A stretch of 15,160 nucleotides of DNA from Nitrospinae bacterium CG11_big_fil_rev_8_21_14_0_20_56_8 (GCA_002796165.1 PCWF01000252.1:154-15313); one strand, 5' to 3'. Positions 1 through 7,557 are shown, counted from the stretch's first letter. Notes: generated by a model not told the origin, from the letters alone. Program-made: numbers and translations.

Positions 1-1504
1 GCCGGAACGATTTGAGCATGCCCTGGAAGATATAGGAATGAAATTTGGACATCAGGAGCCAGTAAAGATCTCCCCAAAAAGGCTTCGGGATAAAGTGGGC
101 CCTCAAAACGACCCGCGTCGTCTCGTAATCCCCCGGCACCAACTCGAACTGAAGCCATGAAAAACCGGGGGAGATCATCTCCGCGCGAAGCAGAAGCTCG
201 GTCCCGGCTTGAATTTTTTCCACCCGCCAGAAATCGACGGCGTCACCCACCCGCAATTGGTTTGCGTCCCGCCGCCCGCGTATCAATCCCACGCCCCCGA
301 TCATTCGATCGATCCAACCGCGAATTTCCCACAGAAGGTTCGCATGGGCCCAGCCGTGGTTCCCTCCCACCCGGCAAATGATGGGAAAGATCACGTCGGG
401 ATCGGCAGGGATATCGATGGAATGTTCGTCGATCTTGAAATGAGAGGACTCGTATTCATAAAGCGGCATCAGGTCGCTCATCTTTTCGGGGGGCACATCG
501 CTCCAATGGGAATGCACTTTGGACTGTTTCTCCTTTTCCTGTGCCCAGGTGACGGCCGTCTTGAAATCCAGGGGTTCAAAGGGCAGAAGCGAGCGGATAT
601 CTTTCTCGGTACACACCACGTCGGTTTTCAGACTGCCCAATAACAGGGAGGTGATGTTGACGGGAATCGCAATGAACAGATGGAGCCAGGAGGCATACAG
701 GCGGCACATCAACTCTACTTTGAGCGGAATCCAGGACACATCGAAAAATTTCACCTTGCGGCCGGCAATTTCGCTGAATTTCAGAATGAGGTCCCGGTAG
801 CGAAGCACGTCCTGCCCGCCGATCTGGTAAATCCTGGAAGGAAGCTCGCCGATTTCCATCATGCCGACGAGATACTTGATGACATCGCGGATGGCCACCG
901 GCTGGCACAGCGAATTGAACTCGGGGAGAAAAGGAATCCAGCGATTGTGCAGAACCAGCGACTTCAACAATTCATAAGACGCGCTCCCGGTGCCGATGAT
1001 GATCGCGGCGCGGAGACGGATGACCGGGATCCTGCGGGTCGCCAGAATTTCCCCGACCTGCCTGCGGCTTCGCAGGTGCGGAGAAAGCCGCTCGCCCAGT
1101 TCGCCCAGGCCGCCCAGATAAATGATCTTCCGAACCCCGCACTCCTCCGCGACCTGCCCGAAGTTCTGCGCCGCCCGCTTGTCTATTTCCACAAACTCGT
1201 CCTTCTTCAACCGCATGCTGTGGATCAGGTAATAGGCCACTTCAATGCCCTGGAGAATCGGGCGGAGCTGTTCCTGGGTGAGGCAATCGGCGTAAACGTT
1301 CTCGATGCGGGGATGGGAAAGAATGGGGGGACACCGGCGGTTCCGGAACATGCAAAGCACGTGGTATCCCCTGAATATCAATTCCGGAATCAGGCGGTGC
1401 GCCACATAGCCATTGGCGCCGGTCACCAACACCCGCGTTCCCGGAGGCAGGGGACGGGTGGGCAGGTCGTCGCAATAGTGGTAATTGACCAACTCAGGGT
1501 CCAT
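1..1504 (-). CDS. SDR-family NAD(P)-binding protein with DUF2867-type C-terminus (partial)
   Basis: About 501 codons are open from the ATG at 1504 to the window edge, so the C-terminus is missing. Residues 23-35 hold a Rossmann dinucleotide-binding loop (VLVTGANGYVA, with Ala where many relatives have the last Gly). YYLIHSM (91-97), IIYLGGLGE (127-135) and LSPHLRSR (140-147) are typical of the atypical SDRs related to YbjT, which lack the classical YxxxK catalytic motif. The region after about residue 330 (Asp/Pro-rich start, then a HGWAHANLLWEIRGWID stretch) matches the DUF2867 ligand-binding-like domain usually fused to them. The substrate is unknown. The start has only a weak ribosome site. 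It lies 89 bases behind the XRE-MBL gene on the same strand, with hairpins between them. The family call is confident; no function is claimed. Confidence 0.88.
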   Translation of the reverse strand, partial: MDPELVNYHYCDDLPTRPLPPGTRVLVTGANGYVAHRLIPELIFRGYHVLCMFRNRRCPPILSHPRIENVYADCLTQEQLRPILQGIEVAYYLIHSMRLKKDEFVEIDKRAAQNFGQVAEECGVRKIIYLGGLGELGERLSPHLRSRRQVGEILATRRIPVIRLRAAIIIGTGSASYELLKSLVLHNRWIPFLPEFNSLCQPVAIRDVIKYLVGMMEIGELPSRIYQIGGQDVLRYRDLILKFSEIAGRKVKFFDVSWIPLKVELMCRLYASWLHLFIAIPVNITSLLLGSLKTDVVCTEKDIRSLLPFEPLDFKTAVTWAQEKEKQSKVHSHWSDVPPEKMSDLMPLYEYESSHFKIDEHSIDIPADPDVIFPIICRVGGNHGWAHANLLWEIRGWIDRMIGGVGLIRGRRDANQLRVGDAVDFWRVEKIQAGTELLLRAEMISPGFSWLQFELVPGDYETTRVVLRAHFIPKPFWGDLYWLLMSKFHSYIFQGMLKSFR

Positions 1505-1543
1505 ACCGGAAATATGGCCTCAACCGACACAACCCGCAAGTTT

Positions 1544-1566
1544 AAAACGAGGGACCTTTCCCCTCG
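1544..1566 (-). terminator. Possible terminator/attenuator ahead of the SDR gene
   Basis: On the minus strand a 6-bp stem CGAGGG/CCCTCG with a 7-base loop (1566 to 1548) is followed directly by TTTT (1547-1544). Its 5' arm overlaps another hairpin, TTTCCC/GGGAAA (1557-1574), and a third small hairpin CCCC-TACA-GGGG lies at 1582-1593 right after the stop of the upstream gene. The first two stems cannot form together. It may simply end the upstream transcript, or attenuate the SDR gene. The T-run is short. Confidence 0.35.
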
Positions 1567-1593
1567 AAGGGAAATTCCATCCCCCTACAGGGG

Positions 1594-2463
1594 TTACAAC
1601 AATCCGGCCGAAGCGGGCTCCCGAACCGGAATTTTTCCACAAAAGAAGGGATTATGCCGTTTTTCTTCGCCGACGGTCGTGGCAGGCCCGTGGCCTGGAT
1701 AGAGGCGGGTGTCCTCGGGCAACGTCAACAACCGCCGGGTAATGGACTGAAATAAGCCGGACCAGGAAGCGTTGGCGCGGCCCATGGAACCGGCAAAAAT
1801 GGCATCCCCGGAGAAGACCGATTTGCCGATCTTGAAGGAGACCCCGCCGGGGGTATGCCCCGGCGTGAACAGGGCTTGAATTTTAAGCCGCCCCACCTCG
1901 ATCCATTCCTCATCCTGCAGAAAATGAAATTCCCGGCCACCCGAGGGCCGCGGCTCTTTCTTATCCATGAAGGTGGGACAACCGAATTGCAGAATCAGTT
2001 TGCCCAGACCTCCGGCGTGATCGGGATGGGAATGAGTGAGGAGGATCCGCGTGGGTTTGACGTTCAGCTCGCGAACTTTGCGGATGATGGCTTCCGGGTT
2101 TCCCCCGGTATCGATAATGGAACTTTCCCCCGTCTGGCGGCACACCAGCAGGTAACATTTGACCGGATAGAGTCCCATGAACACATCGAGACAAACAATC
2201 TCGAACGGTCCCGGCTCGGGGGTCACCTCTCCCGGACCCCACGCTTTCTGCGCAATGGCAAGAAGCGAAGGGCCATGCAGGTCCAGCGCGGCGGCGATTT
2301 TGAGCAGGGCTCCCGCATCCGGGATCCAGGCACAGCTTTCGATTCGTCCGATCTCTGCCGCGCTCATCCCCACCGCGCGGGCCAGGTCGGCGGGAGACCA
2401 AGGCTTGCGTCCCCGTGCCTTCTGCACGATGTCGCCCAGTTCATCTTCCAGTTCGAGATTCAT
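1594..2463 (-). CDS. XRE-type helix-turn-helix fused to MBL-fold metallohydrolase
   Basis: The protein has 289 residues. Residues about 12-61 form an XRE/Cro-like helix-turn-helix (SPADLARAVGMSAAEIGRIE, then a KIAAALDL helix). Residues about 88-265 form a metallo-beta-lactamase domain of the glyoxalase-II/hydrolase type, with the metal-binding motif THSHPDHAGG (H144, H146, D148, H149), TPGHTPGG (H203), SGDAIF (D220) and YPGHG (H258). All expected zinc ligands are present, so an active hydrolase is likely; the substrate cannot be told. The HTH could bind DNA or be a protein-interaction module. I chose the ATG at 2463 over an upstream start at 2490 because AGGGGG precedes it at good spacing and a TATAAT-like box lies between the two. 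It follows the nirC-like gene by 77 bases on the same strand. Confidence 0.9.
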   Translation of the reverse strand: MNLELEDELGDIVQKARGRKPWSPADLARAVGMSAAEIGRIESCAWIPDAGALLKIAAALDLHGPSLLAIAQKAWGPGEVTPEPGPFEIVCLDVFMGLYPVKCYLLVCRQTGESSIIDTGGNPEAIIRKVRELNVKPTRILLTHSHPDHAGGLGKLILQFGCPTFMDKKEPRPSGGREFHFLQDEEWIEVGRLKIQALFTPGHTPGGVSFKIGKSVFSGDAIFAGSMGRANASWSGLFQSITRRLLTLPEDTRLYPGHGPATTVGEEKRHNPFFCGKIPVREPASAGLL

Positions 2464-2481
2464 GATTCCCCCTGAATCCCG

Positions 2482-2509
2482 ATTATACAACTAAATGGGC
2501 CCCTGCAAA
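2482..2509 (-). promoter_or_regulatory. Possible sigma70-type promoter for the XRE-MBL gene
   Basis: On the minus strand TATAAT (2487-2482) is a perfect -10 box. TTTGCA (2509-2504, 16-base spacer) or TTGCAG (2508-2503, 15-base spacer) could serve as -35. The resulting leader would be short, ending in the AGGGGG ribosome site before the ATG at 2463. The -10 is strong and the -35 is weak. Confidence 0.45.
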
Positions 2510-2530
2510 AACGGCGGATCGGTCCCGATC
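2507..2530 (-). terminator. Possible weak terminator after nirC
   Basis: Just downstream of the nirC-like stop, on the minus strand, GATCGG/CCGATC makes a perfect 6-bp inverted repeat with a two-base centre (2530-2517). Five bases later comes TTTTT (2511-2507). The loop is too small for full pairing and the T-run is detached, so any termination would be partial. The T-run overlaps the -35 region of the next gene. Confidence 0.3.
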
Positions 2531-2540
2531 GATTTTGCGG

Positions 2541-3371
2541 TTACGACTCCTGGAGGGCGGCGGGTTGAAAACCGGCCTCCGGTTCGTCGGAGGTCGACAG
2601 GGGTGCGGGACGGCCCGCCAGCCAGTAGAGGGTCCCCACCAGTCCCCCGCCCCCCACCATGTTCCCCAGCGTGACGTAAACCTGGTTATGCACAAATCCG
2701 CCCAGCGAAATGTCGGGCCCATGGGGCAGAATCAGCGCCATCCCGAGCAGGGCCTGATTGGCGATGCTGTGTTCGAATCCGCTCGCGATGAAAGCGAACA
2801 GGCACCAGAAGATCATGATGAGTTTCGCCGATTCGTTCTGCATCCGGAATCCCACCCAGATGGCGAGGCAAACCAGCCAGTTGCACAGGATTCCCCGCAG
2901 AAACGCCTCCTTGGGCGCAAGGGCCATTTTAGCCGCGGCGACCTTCAACAGGAGTTCCCGCGATTCGGGGGACAGGCATCCGCTCTGAACCACCAGGAAG
3001 GCCAGAAAGAACGAGCCCGCAAGGTTTCCCAGGAAGCACAGGACGAAGGAAGCGAGGACGGGTCCGCGCCGGGAGGTCCCGTTCAGGCTGGCCACGGCGA
3101 ACACCATGTTGTTTCCGGTAAACAGCTCCGATCCCGCGAACACCACGAGGCTGAGAGCAATCCCGAACGACATCCCCATCACCAACTTGAGCACCGCGGC
3201 GCCCCCGCCCGCCGCCAGAGGTCCGCCCAGGGAGAAAATCAGGGTGATGCCGAACCCCAGGTAGACTCCGGCCAGGGCGGAGATAAGGAAATACCCGGCC
3301 GGAGAACGCATCATGAATTCGAGTTTCTTTTCTCCGGCTCTGCAAATCGCCGCCACATCATCTTGAAACAT
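2541..3371 (-). CDS. nirC: Formate/nitrite transporter (FNT) family channel, probably nitrite
   Basis: The protein has 276 residues, the usual FNT length, with about six hydrophobic segments. FNT hallmarks are present: ELFTGNN (82-88, with T85 at the pore loop), RGILCNWLVCLA (159-170), and GFEHSIAN (198-205), whose H201 is the conserved central pore histidine. FNT proteins are pentameric channels moving formate, nitrite or hydrosulfide across the inner membrane. The call of nitrite rests on context: the gene follows nirA and overlaps its end by 14 bases (3358-3371), which implies translational coupling. The start at 3371 has a strong ribosome site (GGGGAGGA, 6-7 bases upstream); an upstream extension to 3440 would lie fully inside nirA. 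The family is certain; the substrate is inferred. Confidence 0.93.
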   Translation of the reverse strand: MFQDDVAAICRAGEKKLEFMMRSPAGYFLISALAGVYLGFGITLIFSLGGPLAAGGGAAVLKLVMGMSFGIALSLVVFAGSELFTGNNMVFAVASLNGTSRRGPVLASFVLCFLGNLAGSFFLAFLVVQSGCLSPESRELLLKVAAAKMALAPKEAFLRGILCNWLVCLAIWVGFRMQNESAKLIMIFWCLFAFIASGFEHSIANQALLGMALILPHGPDISLGGFVHNQVYVTLGNMVGGGGLVGTLYWLAGRPAPLSTSDEPEAGFQPAALQES

Positions 3372-5016
3372 AGGTATTCCTCCCCGCTGATAAGTTTTCG
3401 GATCCGGTTTCAGCCCGAGGCTGGTCTTCCTCCGGGACAACCCGCGCAGACTTTTGGCCGGAAGAACCGGAAACTTCCTTTTGGTCGCCGGAGCTTTTCC
3501 GCTTCAATCCCTTGATGAGATGCATTTTCTCCCGCGCATGGTAAGGAATGATGCCTTCCAGAACGCGGGGGAGAAGATCGCAGGGAACGTTCTCCAGCAC
3601 CTTGAGGGCCTGACGGGGGAATTTTCCGGCCCGTCCTCCCATAAAAACATCCACCGCGTCCACCACCTGCCCTCCCACGCGCGCGCGCTTGCCGATCAAA
3701 CCGATATCGGCCACCAAGTGGTTGCCGCACCCGGCGGGGCACCCGGACCAATGCATGGTCAACGGCGCGGTGGACCCAAGGCTTTGTTCCAGTTGGTCCG
3801 CCACTTCGCGCGCCCTCCGCTTGGTCTCGATCGTCGCCAGATGGCAATAGTCAATACCCACGCAACTGACCAGGCCCTTCATGATGGAAGACGGATGATA
3901 CACAAATTCTTTCAGAAGCGGTTCCTCCAGCAAATCGCCCAGTTTCGGGTCGGAGATATTCGGAAGAATCAGGCATTGCGCGGGGGACAACCGCATCTCC
4001 CCGTTTCCGTACCGCTCGGCCAGACCCGCCAGCCCTTCCAGTTTCTCAGCCTCGATGCGGCCCACCACAACCTTGAGGCCGACATAATTCATCGTGGGTT
4101 GACTTTGCCGGTAGATGCCGATGTGCTCGGACTTTTCCAGCCCGCGCAGATCCTCCCCCCCGCGTGCGAGGGGCCGGGCCAGCCGGGTTTCCAGTTCGCT
4201 CCGGAACCGCTCCTCGCCCCATTCGTCCAGCAGGAACGCCAGCCGATTCTGGGTGCGCGTTTCGCGGTTGCCGTGGTCACGGAACATCCGGACGATCTCC
4301 GCGCATACCTCCACCGCCTCCCCGGGCCGCACGAACACATCCAATGGAGAGGCAATGCGGTACCCCCCCGATCCCAGTTTCCCGCCCGCAAGGATATTGA
4401 ATCCGGTGACGTCTTCTTCCCCTTCCCGCCGCGTTGCGGGAACAAGCGCCAGATCCTGCGTCTCCGAGTGAATGCAATTGTCCGGACACCCGGTGATGGC
4501 GATATTGAACTTGCGCGGGAGATTGGTGAATTCCCGGTTACCGACAATCAGCCGATTCAATTCGCCGATCACCGGAGAGGGATCCACGAACTCGCGCGGA
4601 TGCAGACCCGCGACCGGACACCCCATGATGTTGCGCACGTTGTCCATCCCGGTTTGCATGGAGGTGAGTCCGACCTCGTCCATCAATTCGAACACGTATG
4701 GGACATGATCGATTCTAAGATGGCGCAACTGGATCTGCTGTCGCGTGGTGATGTCGATCACCCCGTTGCCAAACGAGCGCGAAATTTGGGCCAGCGCGGC
4801 GATCTGCCGTGAATGGGCCTGACCCTGCGGAATGCGCACCCTCAGCATGAAGAAGCCCGGAGTCGGATTTCGCAGAAACAACCCGTACCATTTCAGCCGC
4901 TGAAGATCCTCCTCGGAAATACTCTCCCATCCCTCCTTCGCAAATTTCCGGATATCGTGGATGATGTCCAGCCCCTCCCTTTCCTTTTTGATCGCTTCAA
5001 CCTTGTTCACCGCCAA
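3358..5016 (-). CDS. nirA: Ferredoxin-type assimilatory nitrite reductase (siroheme, 4Fe-4S)
   Basis: The protein has 552 residues. It has the duplicated NiR/SiR fold: TRQQIQLRHL (91-100), TGMDNVRNIMGCPVAG (122-137), NLPRKFNIAITGCPDNC (165-181), and the siroheme/4Fe-4S ligands C385-x5-C391-x34-C426-x3-C430, the same spacing as plant NiR. VADIGLIG after the last cysteine favours nitrite over sulfite reductase. It reduces nitrite to ammonium with six electrons, normally from ferredoxin. The start is a TTG at 5016: the reading frame upstream has no ATG, and AGGA stands 6 bases before the TTG. A GTG two codons later is a less likely start. Residues about 505-552 form a hydrophilic, low-complexity tail beyond the expected family end, and its last codons overlap the nirC-like gene. 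The upstream region is 327 bases long. Confidence 0.93.
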   Translation of the reverse strand: MAVNKVEAIKKEREGLDIIHDIRKFAKEGWESISEEDLQRLKWYGLFLRNPTPGFFMLRVRIPQGQAHSRQIAALAQISRSFGNGVIDITTRQQIQLRHLRIDHVPYVFELMDEVGLTSMQTGMDNVRNIMGCPVAGLHPREFVDPSPVIGELNRLIVGNREFTNLPRKFNIAITGCPDNCIHSETQDLALVPATRREGEEDVTGFNILAGGKLGSGGYRIASPLDVFVRPGEAVEVCAEIVRMFRDHGNRETRTQNRLAFLLDEWGEERFRSELETRLARPLARGGEDLRGLEKSEHIGIYRQSQPTMNYVGLKVVVGRIEAEKLEGLAGLAERYGNGEMRLSPAQCLILPNISDPKLGDLLEEPLLKEFVYHPSSIMKGLVSCVGIDYCHLATIETKRRAREVADQLEQSLGSTAPLTMHWSGCPAGCGNHLVADIGLIGKRARVGGQVVDAVDVFMGGRAGKFPRQALKVLENVPCDLLPRVLEGIIPYHAREKMHLIKGLKRKSSGDQKEVSGSSGQKSARVVPEEDQPRAETGSENLSAGRNTYVSR

Positions 5017-5173
5017 TTCCTTTCCTTTAATGTCCCGGGGCCGGGGAGTGAGTCAATCCGGAGGGATCTTTCAAGTTCTGTGCCGGAAGGAATTACTCGG
5101 GAAATCGCGGGAAATCGGGATGCGGAGAGGAAATAATGCTGTCCGATGCATCACCGGGAGGAACGGTTTGCCT

Positions 5174-5213
5174 AAAAAACAAACACCCGGCCGGAATCGA
5201 GGGCGGGTCCGGG
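5174..5213 (-). terminator. Possible intrinsic terminator or attenuator upstream of nirA
   Basis: On the minus strand, towards nirA, ACCCG (5208-5204) pairs with CGGGT (5189-5185); an alternative is CCCGG (5213-5209) with CCGGG (5190-5186). A TGTTTGTTTTTT tract follows (5185-5174). No gene on this strand lies close upstream to need ending, so it would sit in the nirA leader about 160 bases before the start, where nitrogen-responsive attenuation could act. The loop is long, so stability is moderate. Confidence 0.4.
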
Positions 5214-5235
5214 AGAACTCTTCAATTGGGAAGTT

Positions 5236-5275
5236 TTTAAAATCGGTATGGAAAATTAAGCCATTTGATTTTAAA
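5236..5275. repeat. Perfect 9-bp inverted repeat in the nirA upstream region
   Basis: TTTAAAATC (5236-5244) and GATTTTAAA (5267-5275) are exact reverse complements 22 bases apart. The centre-to-centre distance of 31 bases is about three helical turns, as for two sites bound on one face of DNA. It lies between divergent genes and could be an operator. AT-richness raises the chance of coincidence. Confidence 0.45.
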
Positions 5276-5343
5276 TTAGGTGGGAATGGGGGACCGGATG
5301 AAGCGGTACCGTGTCTCCCCCACCTTTCTCACCGGGCGGAACC

Positions 5344-5631
5344 ATGACTTTGAATCAGCTCTTGGATTTTCTATCCACGCAGGAATTTTCCATCCCTCTC
5401 GGGCAGGTCGTCCTGTATGCGTTCCTGAGTTCACTCTGTCTCGTCTTCGGAAAGCACAAGTTGGGCATCCTGGTGACGTTCTCATTCGTTTTTTACTGGG
5501 GATTCATTTTCAATCGTGAGAATTTCGTCAACCTGCTGGGGCAATCGTCGATCGGACTTTATGTTTACGCCCTTTTGGGAATGGGGATGATCGTGATGGC
5601 GGTTATCGGGTTTCTTCATGACAACCGCTGA
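5344..5631 (+). CDS. Small three-helix membrane protein, unknown function
   Basis: The protein has 95 residues. Hydrophobic segments at about 19-36, 40-56 and 70-91 predict three membrane spans; a short amphipathic N-terminus (MTLNQLLDFLSTQEF) precedes the first. There is a basic GKHK between spans 1 and 2, and the protein ends in a charged HDNR. No catalytic motif is visible and I do not recognise the family. The start is the ATG at 5344, with a weak GGCGGA ribosome site; an open frame from 5311 adds only a short Pro-rich extension. It is divergent from nirA and convergent with the DCC1-LMF gene. The hydrophobic pattern and codon use look like a real gene. Confidence 0.72.
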   Translation: MTLNQLLDFLSTQEFSIPLGQVVLYAFLSSLCLVFGKHKLGILVTFSFVFYWGFIFNRENFVNLLGQSSIGLYVYALLGMGMIVMAVIGFLHDNR

Positions 5632-5654
5632 CTGGAACGGCCTGGAAGGTCGGT

Positions 5655-5668
5655 GGGACTTTTGTCCC
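5655..5668. terminator. Weak hairpin between convergent genes
   Basis: GGGAC-TTTT-GTCCC forms a 5-bp perfect stem with a four-base loop, 24 bases past the small membrane protein stop and before the stop of the convergent gene at 5713. No T-run follows on either strand, so termination would be weak. Confidence 0.25.
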
Positions 5669-5712
5669 CCGCCGCCTTGGGGTTTTAAGAAACGTTTCCC
5701 CGCACACCTCCG

Positions 5713-7557
5713 TCAGGGAAGCTGAATGACCGGGGTGTAGTTCCCGGTGGGAATGCGTTTCCACCAATTCCCCGTTTCGTTCCTCTCCTCAAAATTGGTG
5801 AACCGGTAATCGTACACCACGGCCCGCATGTATTTTGGCGGTGACCCGGGGAACGGGTTCGTTTCCAGAAGCGCCAGTACCGGGGGCGACCCGTTCAACA
5901 GTTGCACCATCGTTCGAATGAGCCAGGGGTTCCGCCGATAGTTCCCCAGCGCGGCAAACCACATCTGCCAGTCCAGGCGCGGCTGATGAGGCGCGACGAA
6001 GGCGGGAACCCTCCCAGGGTCTCCCGGTTTCCATTTGAAGACATAGGTTTTCCATTCCTGCCCGTCCCGGCTTCCCTCGATCATGATTTCCGGCCGTGTG
6101 GTAGTCATCCAGGCGAACAGACCATACCGGTTCACGATATGGAAGGACTTGATCTGCCGGTAGGCGGCATTTGCCCATCCTGGCCATTTATAATCCCAGA
6201 AGACCAGGGGGACCATCTGGACGAAGATGCTGACCACGAGAACCACCACGGCCGTTATCCCCACCCCGACGTTTTTCCCCCTCGGTTCCCGTCCCCGGCC
6301 CTTCTCTATAAGAGAAACCTCTCCCCAGCGCGCGGGAAACCATTTTTTCACATAGCCGTCGTCAAGAAGGGAAAGGCAGAGCACGATCGTCAACAGGTTG
6401 AAGAACCCGTAATTTCCCGTCAATTGGATGAGAACCTGAAAAAAAACAAAAATCTGGAACACGCGAAGACGAAACCGCCGCGGAAGGAAGATAAAAATGG
6501 GAACCACCAGTTGAATGAGGAACACGCAAAAAACAAACAACTGGTGAATGGAAAAGGGGATCTGATGGAAATACCACCCGATCCACGTGGGCAGGGGTTG
6601 GGTTTCAAAGTGGAACTCGAGCGCCTGCAGTTCGGTCCAGCTCTGGTCCCCGCTCAGCACCTTGACCAGGCCCGAGGAAAACATCAACTTGAACAGCAGG
6701 AACCGGATGAGCCACAACACCACGGTAGAAGGAGGGGGTTCGTCTTTCAACCGGGGCCGGATCTTCCAGGGCGCGAAAAAAATAGCCAGAAACCCGACTT
6801 CCAGAAGCAGGGTGTCCCATTGGTAGGCCATGAACCGGTCCCCGACGACCAGGAACGACAAATACAGGAGGTCGAGCACAAACAGGCACCCGGCAGGAAA
6901 AATGTTGCCGATGAGCAAAATCGAGACCCCCGCCCCCGCCAGGCAGGACATCCTGAGAAACGCATCTGAGGAATCGAACCAGAACAGGGTAGGAAAATTG
7001 AGAAAGGAGACCGGGTCGCCCCCTTCCCGGATGGATTCCAGGGCCTCTTTCACGGGAGCGATTCCATGGCTCCCGAACAAGCCCTCCACCTGGACGGACA
7101 GGGAGAGAAAGGCGATCAGATAAATGAATCCCAGTCCGCCCAGAAACAACCGCCGCGTCAGGATGCAGGGATAAAACTCAAAATCCGTTCCCCACAGCCA
7201 GCGGTTGACCTCGTTGAGGCCTTCCCGATGGTGGGCCACGGTGGCATACACCCGCTCGGACACGGGAGCGACCCCGGGGATGTTGCGGTAAATCCAAAAA
7301 GGCCAGCCTTTGCCCGGAGAATGGGCCAGGGTTCGAAAGACCGCCTCCGCGCCGCGGTAAATCGATCCATCGGGCTCCACCAACTGAACCGATTGGGCAA
7401 ATTCTCCCTTGGGGATCTGGGGAAACCGCGCCCCCACTTCCTCGTAAGGCGCATAATCGACCCGCTCTCCGGTCAAGTGCCGCCACCGTCTCACCCAATG
7501 CCTGCAGAAACCGCAATCGCCCTCGTAGATCAGAATCGGTTTGTTCGCCGTCTCCAT
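5713..7557 (-). CDS. DCC1-like thioredoxin domain fused to lipase maturation factor-like membrane protein
   Basis: The protein has 614 residues. Residues about 8-120 match the DCC1-like (former DUF393) thiol-disulfide oxidoreductase family: YEGDCGFCRHW, with the C15-x2-C18 redox pair. From about 130 on it is a multi-span membrane protein of the lipase maturation factor type: FMAYQWDTLLLEVGFLAIFF (about 242-261), RFLLFKLMFSSGLVKVLSGD (285-304), LEFHFETQPLP (313-323) and TGNYGFFNLLTIVLCLSLLDD (380-400). The C-terminal 150 or so residues are a soluble, Trp-rich domain. LMF1 in animals helps fold secreted lipases; the bacterial role is not established. A redox head on such a protein suggests disulfide handling of exported proteins or a quinone/cofactor role, which is inference. 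I prefer the ATG at 7557 (ACGGAA before it) over a TTG at 7575. Confidence 0.88.
   Translation of the reverse strand: METANKPILIYEGDCGFCRHWVRRWRHLTGERVDYAPYEEVGARFPQIPKGEFAQSVQLVEPDGSIYRGAEAVFRTLAHSPGKGWPFWIYRNIPGVAPVSERVYATVAHHREGLNEVNRWLWGTDFEFYPCILTRRLFLGGLGFIYLIAFLSLSVQVEGLFGSHGIAPVKEALESIREGGDPVSFLNFPTLFWFDSSDAFLRMSCLAGAGVSILLIGNIFPAGCLFVLDLLYLSFLVVGDRFMAYQWDTLLLEVGFLAIFFAPWKIRPRLKDEPPPSTVVLWLIRFLLFKLMFSSGLVKVLSGDQSWTELQALEFHFETQPLPTWIGWYFHQIPFSIHQLFVFCVFLIQLVVPIFIFLPRRFRLRVFQIFVFFQVLIQLTGNYGFFNLLTIVLCLSLLDDGYVKKWFPARWGEVSLIEKGRGREPRGKNVGVGITAVVVLVVSIFVQMVPLVFWDYKWPGWANAAYRQIKSFHIVNRYGLFAWMTTTRPEIMIEGSRDGQEWKTYVFKWKPGDPGRVPAFVAPHQPRLDWQMWFAALGNYRRNPWLIRTMVQLLNGSPPVLALLETNPFPGSPPKYMRAVVYDYRFTNFEERNETGNWWKRIPTGNYTPVIQLP

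Larger units (their letters stand above)
5017..5343. other. Divergent intergenic region between nirA and the small membrane protein gene
   Basis: This 327-base stretch holds no convincing gene. The half nearest nirA is GC-rich; the half near 5220-5280 is AT-rich. It contains a minus-strand hairpin with T-run (5174-5213), a perfect 9-bp inverted repeat (5236-5244 and 5267-5275), and a direct repeat of GGGAAATCG within 5099-5118. I found no clear -35/-10 pair for either gene, and no complete sigma54 or FNR site. Confidence 0.6.

Noticed and set aside
680..1702. 340-residue open frame on plus over the SDR gene
   Set aside because: It is the antisense shadow of the SDR-DUF2867 gene, whose frame shows a Rossmann loop and family motifs.
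3454..4812. 452-residue open frame on plus, antisense to nirA
   Set aside because: It is His/Arg/Pro-rich shadow sequence; nirA on the other strand has complete cofactor motifs.
5025..5065. TTGACT with a 17-base spacer as a nirA promoter on minus
   Set aside because: The -10 position reads ACATTA, a poor match, and the transcript would start at the ribosome site.
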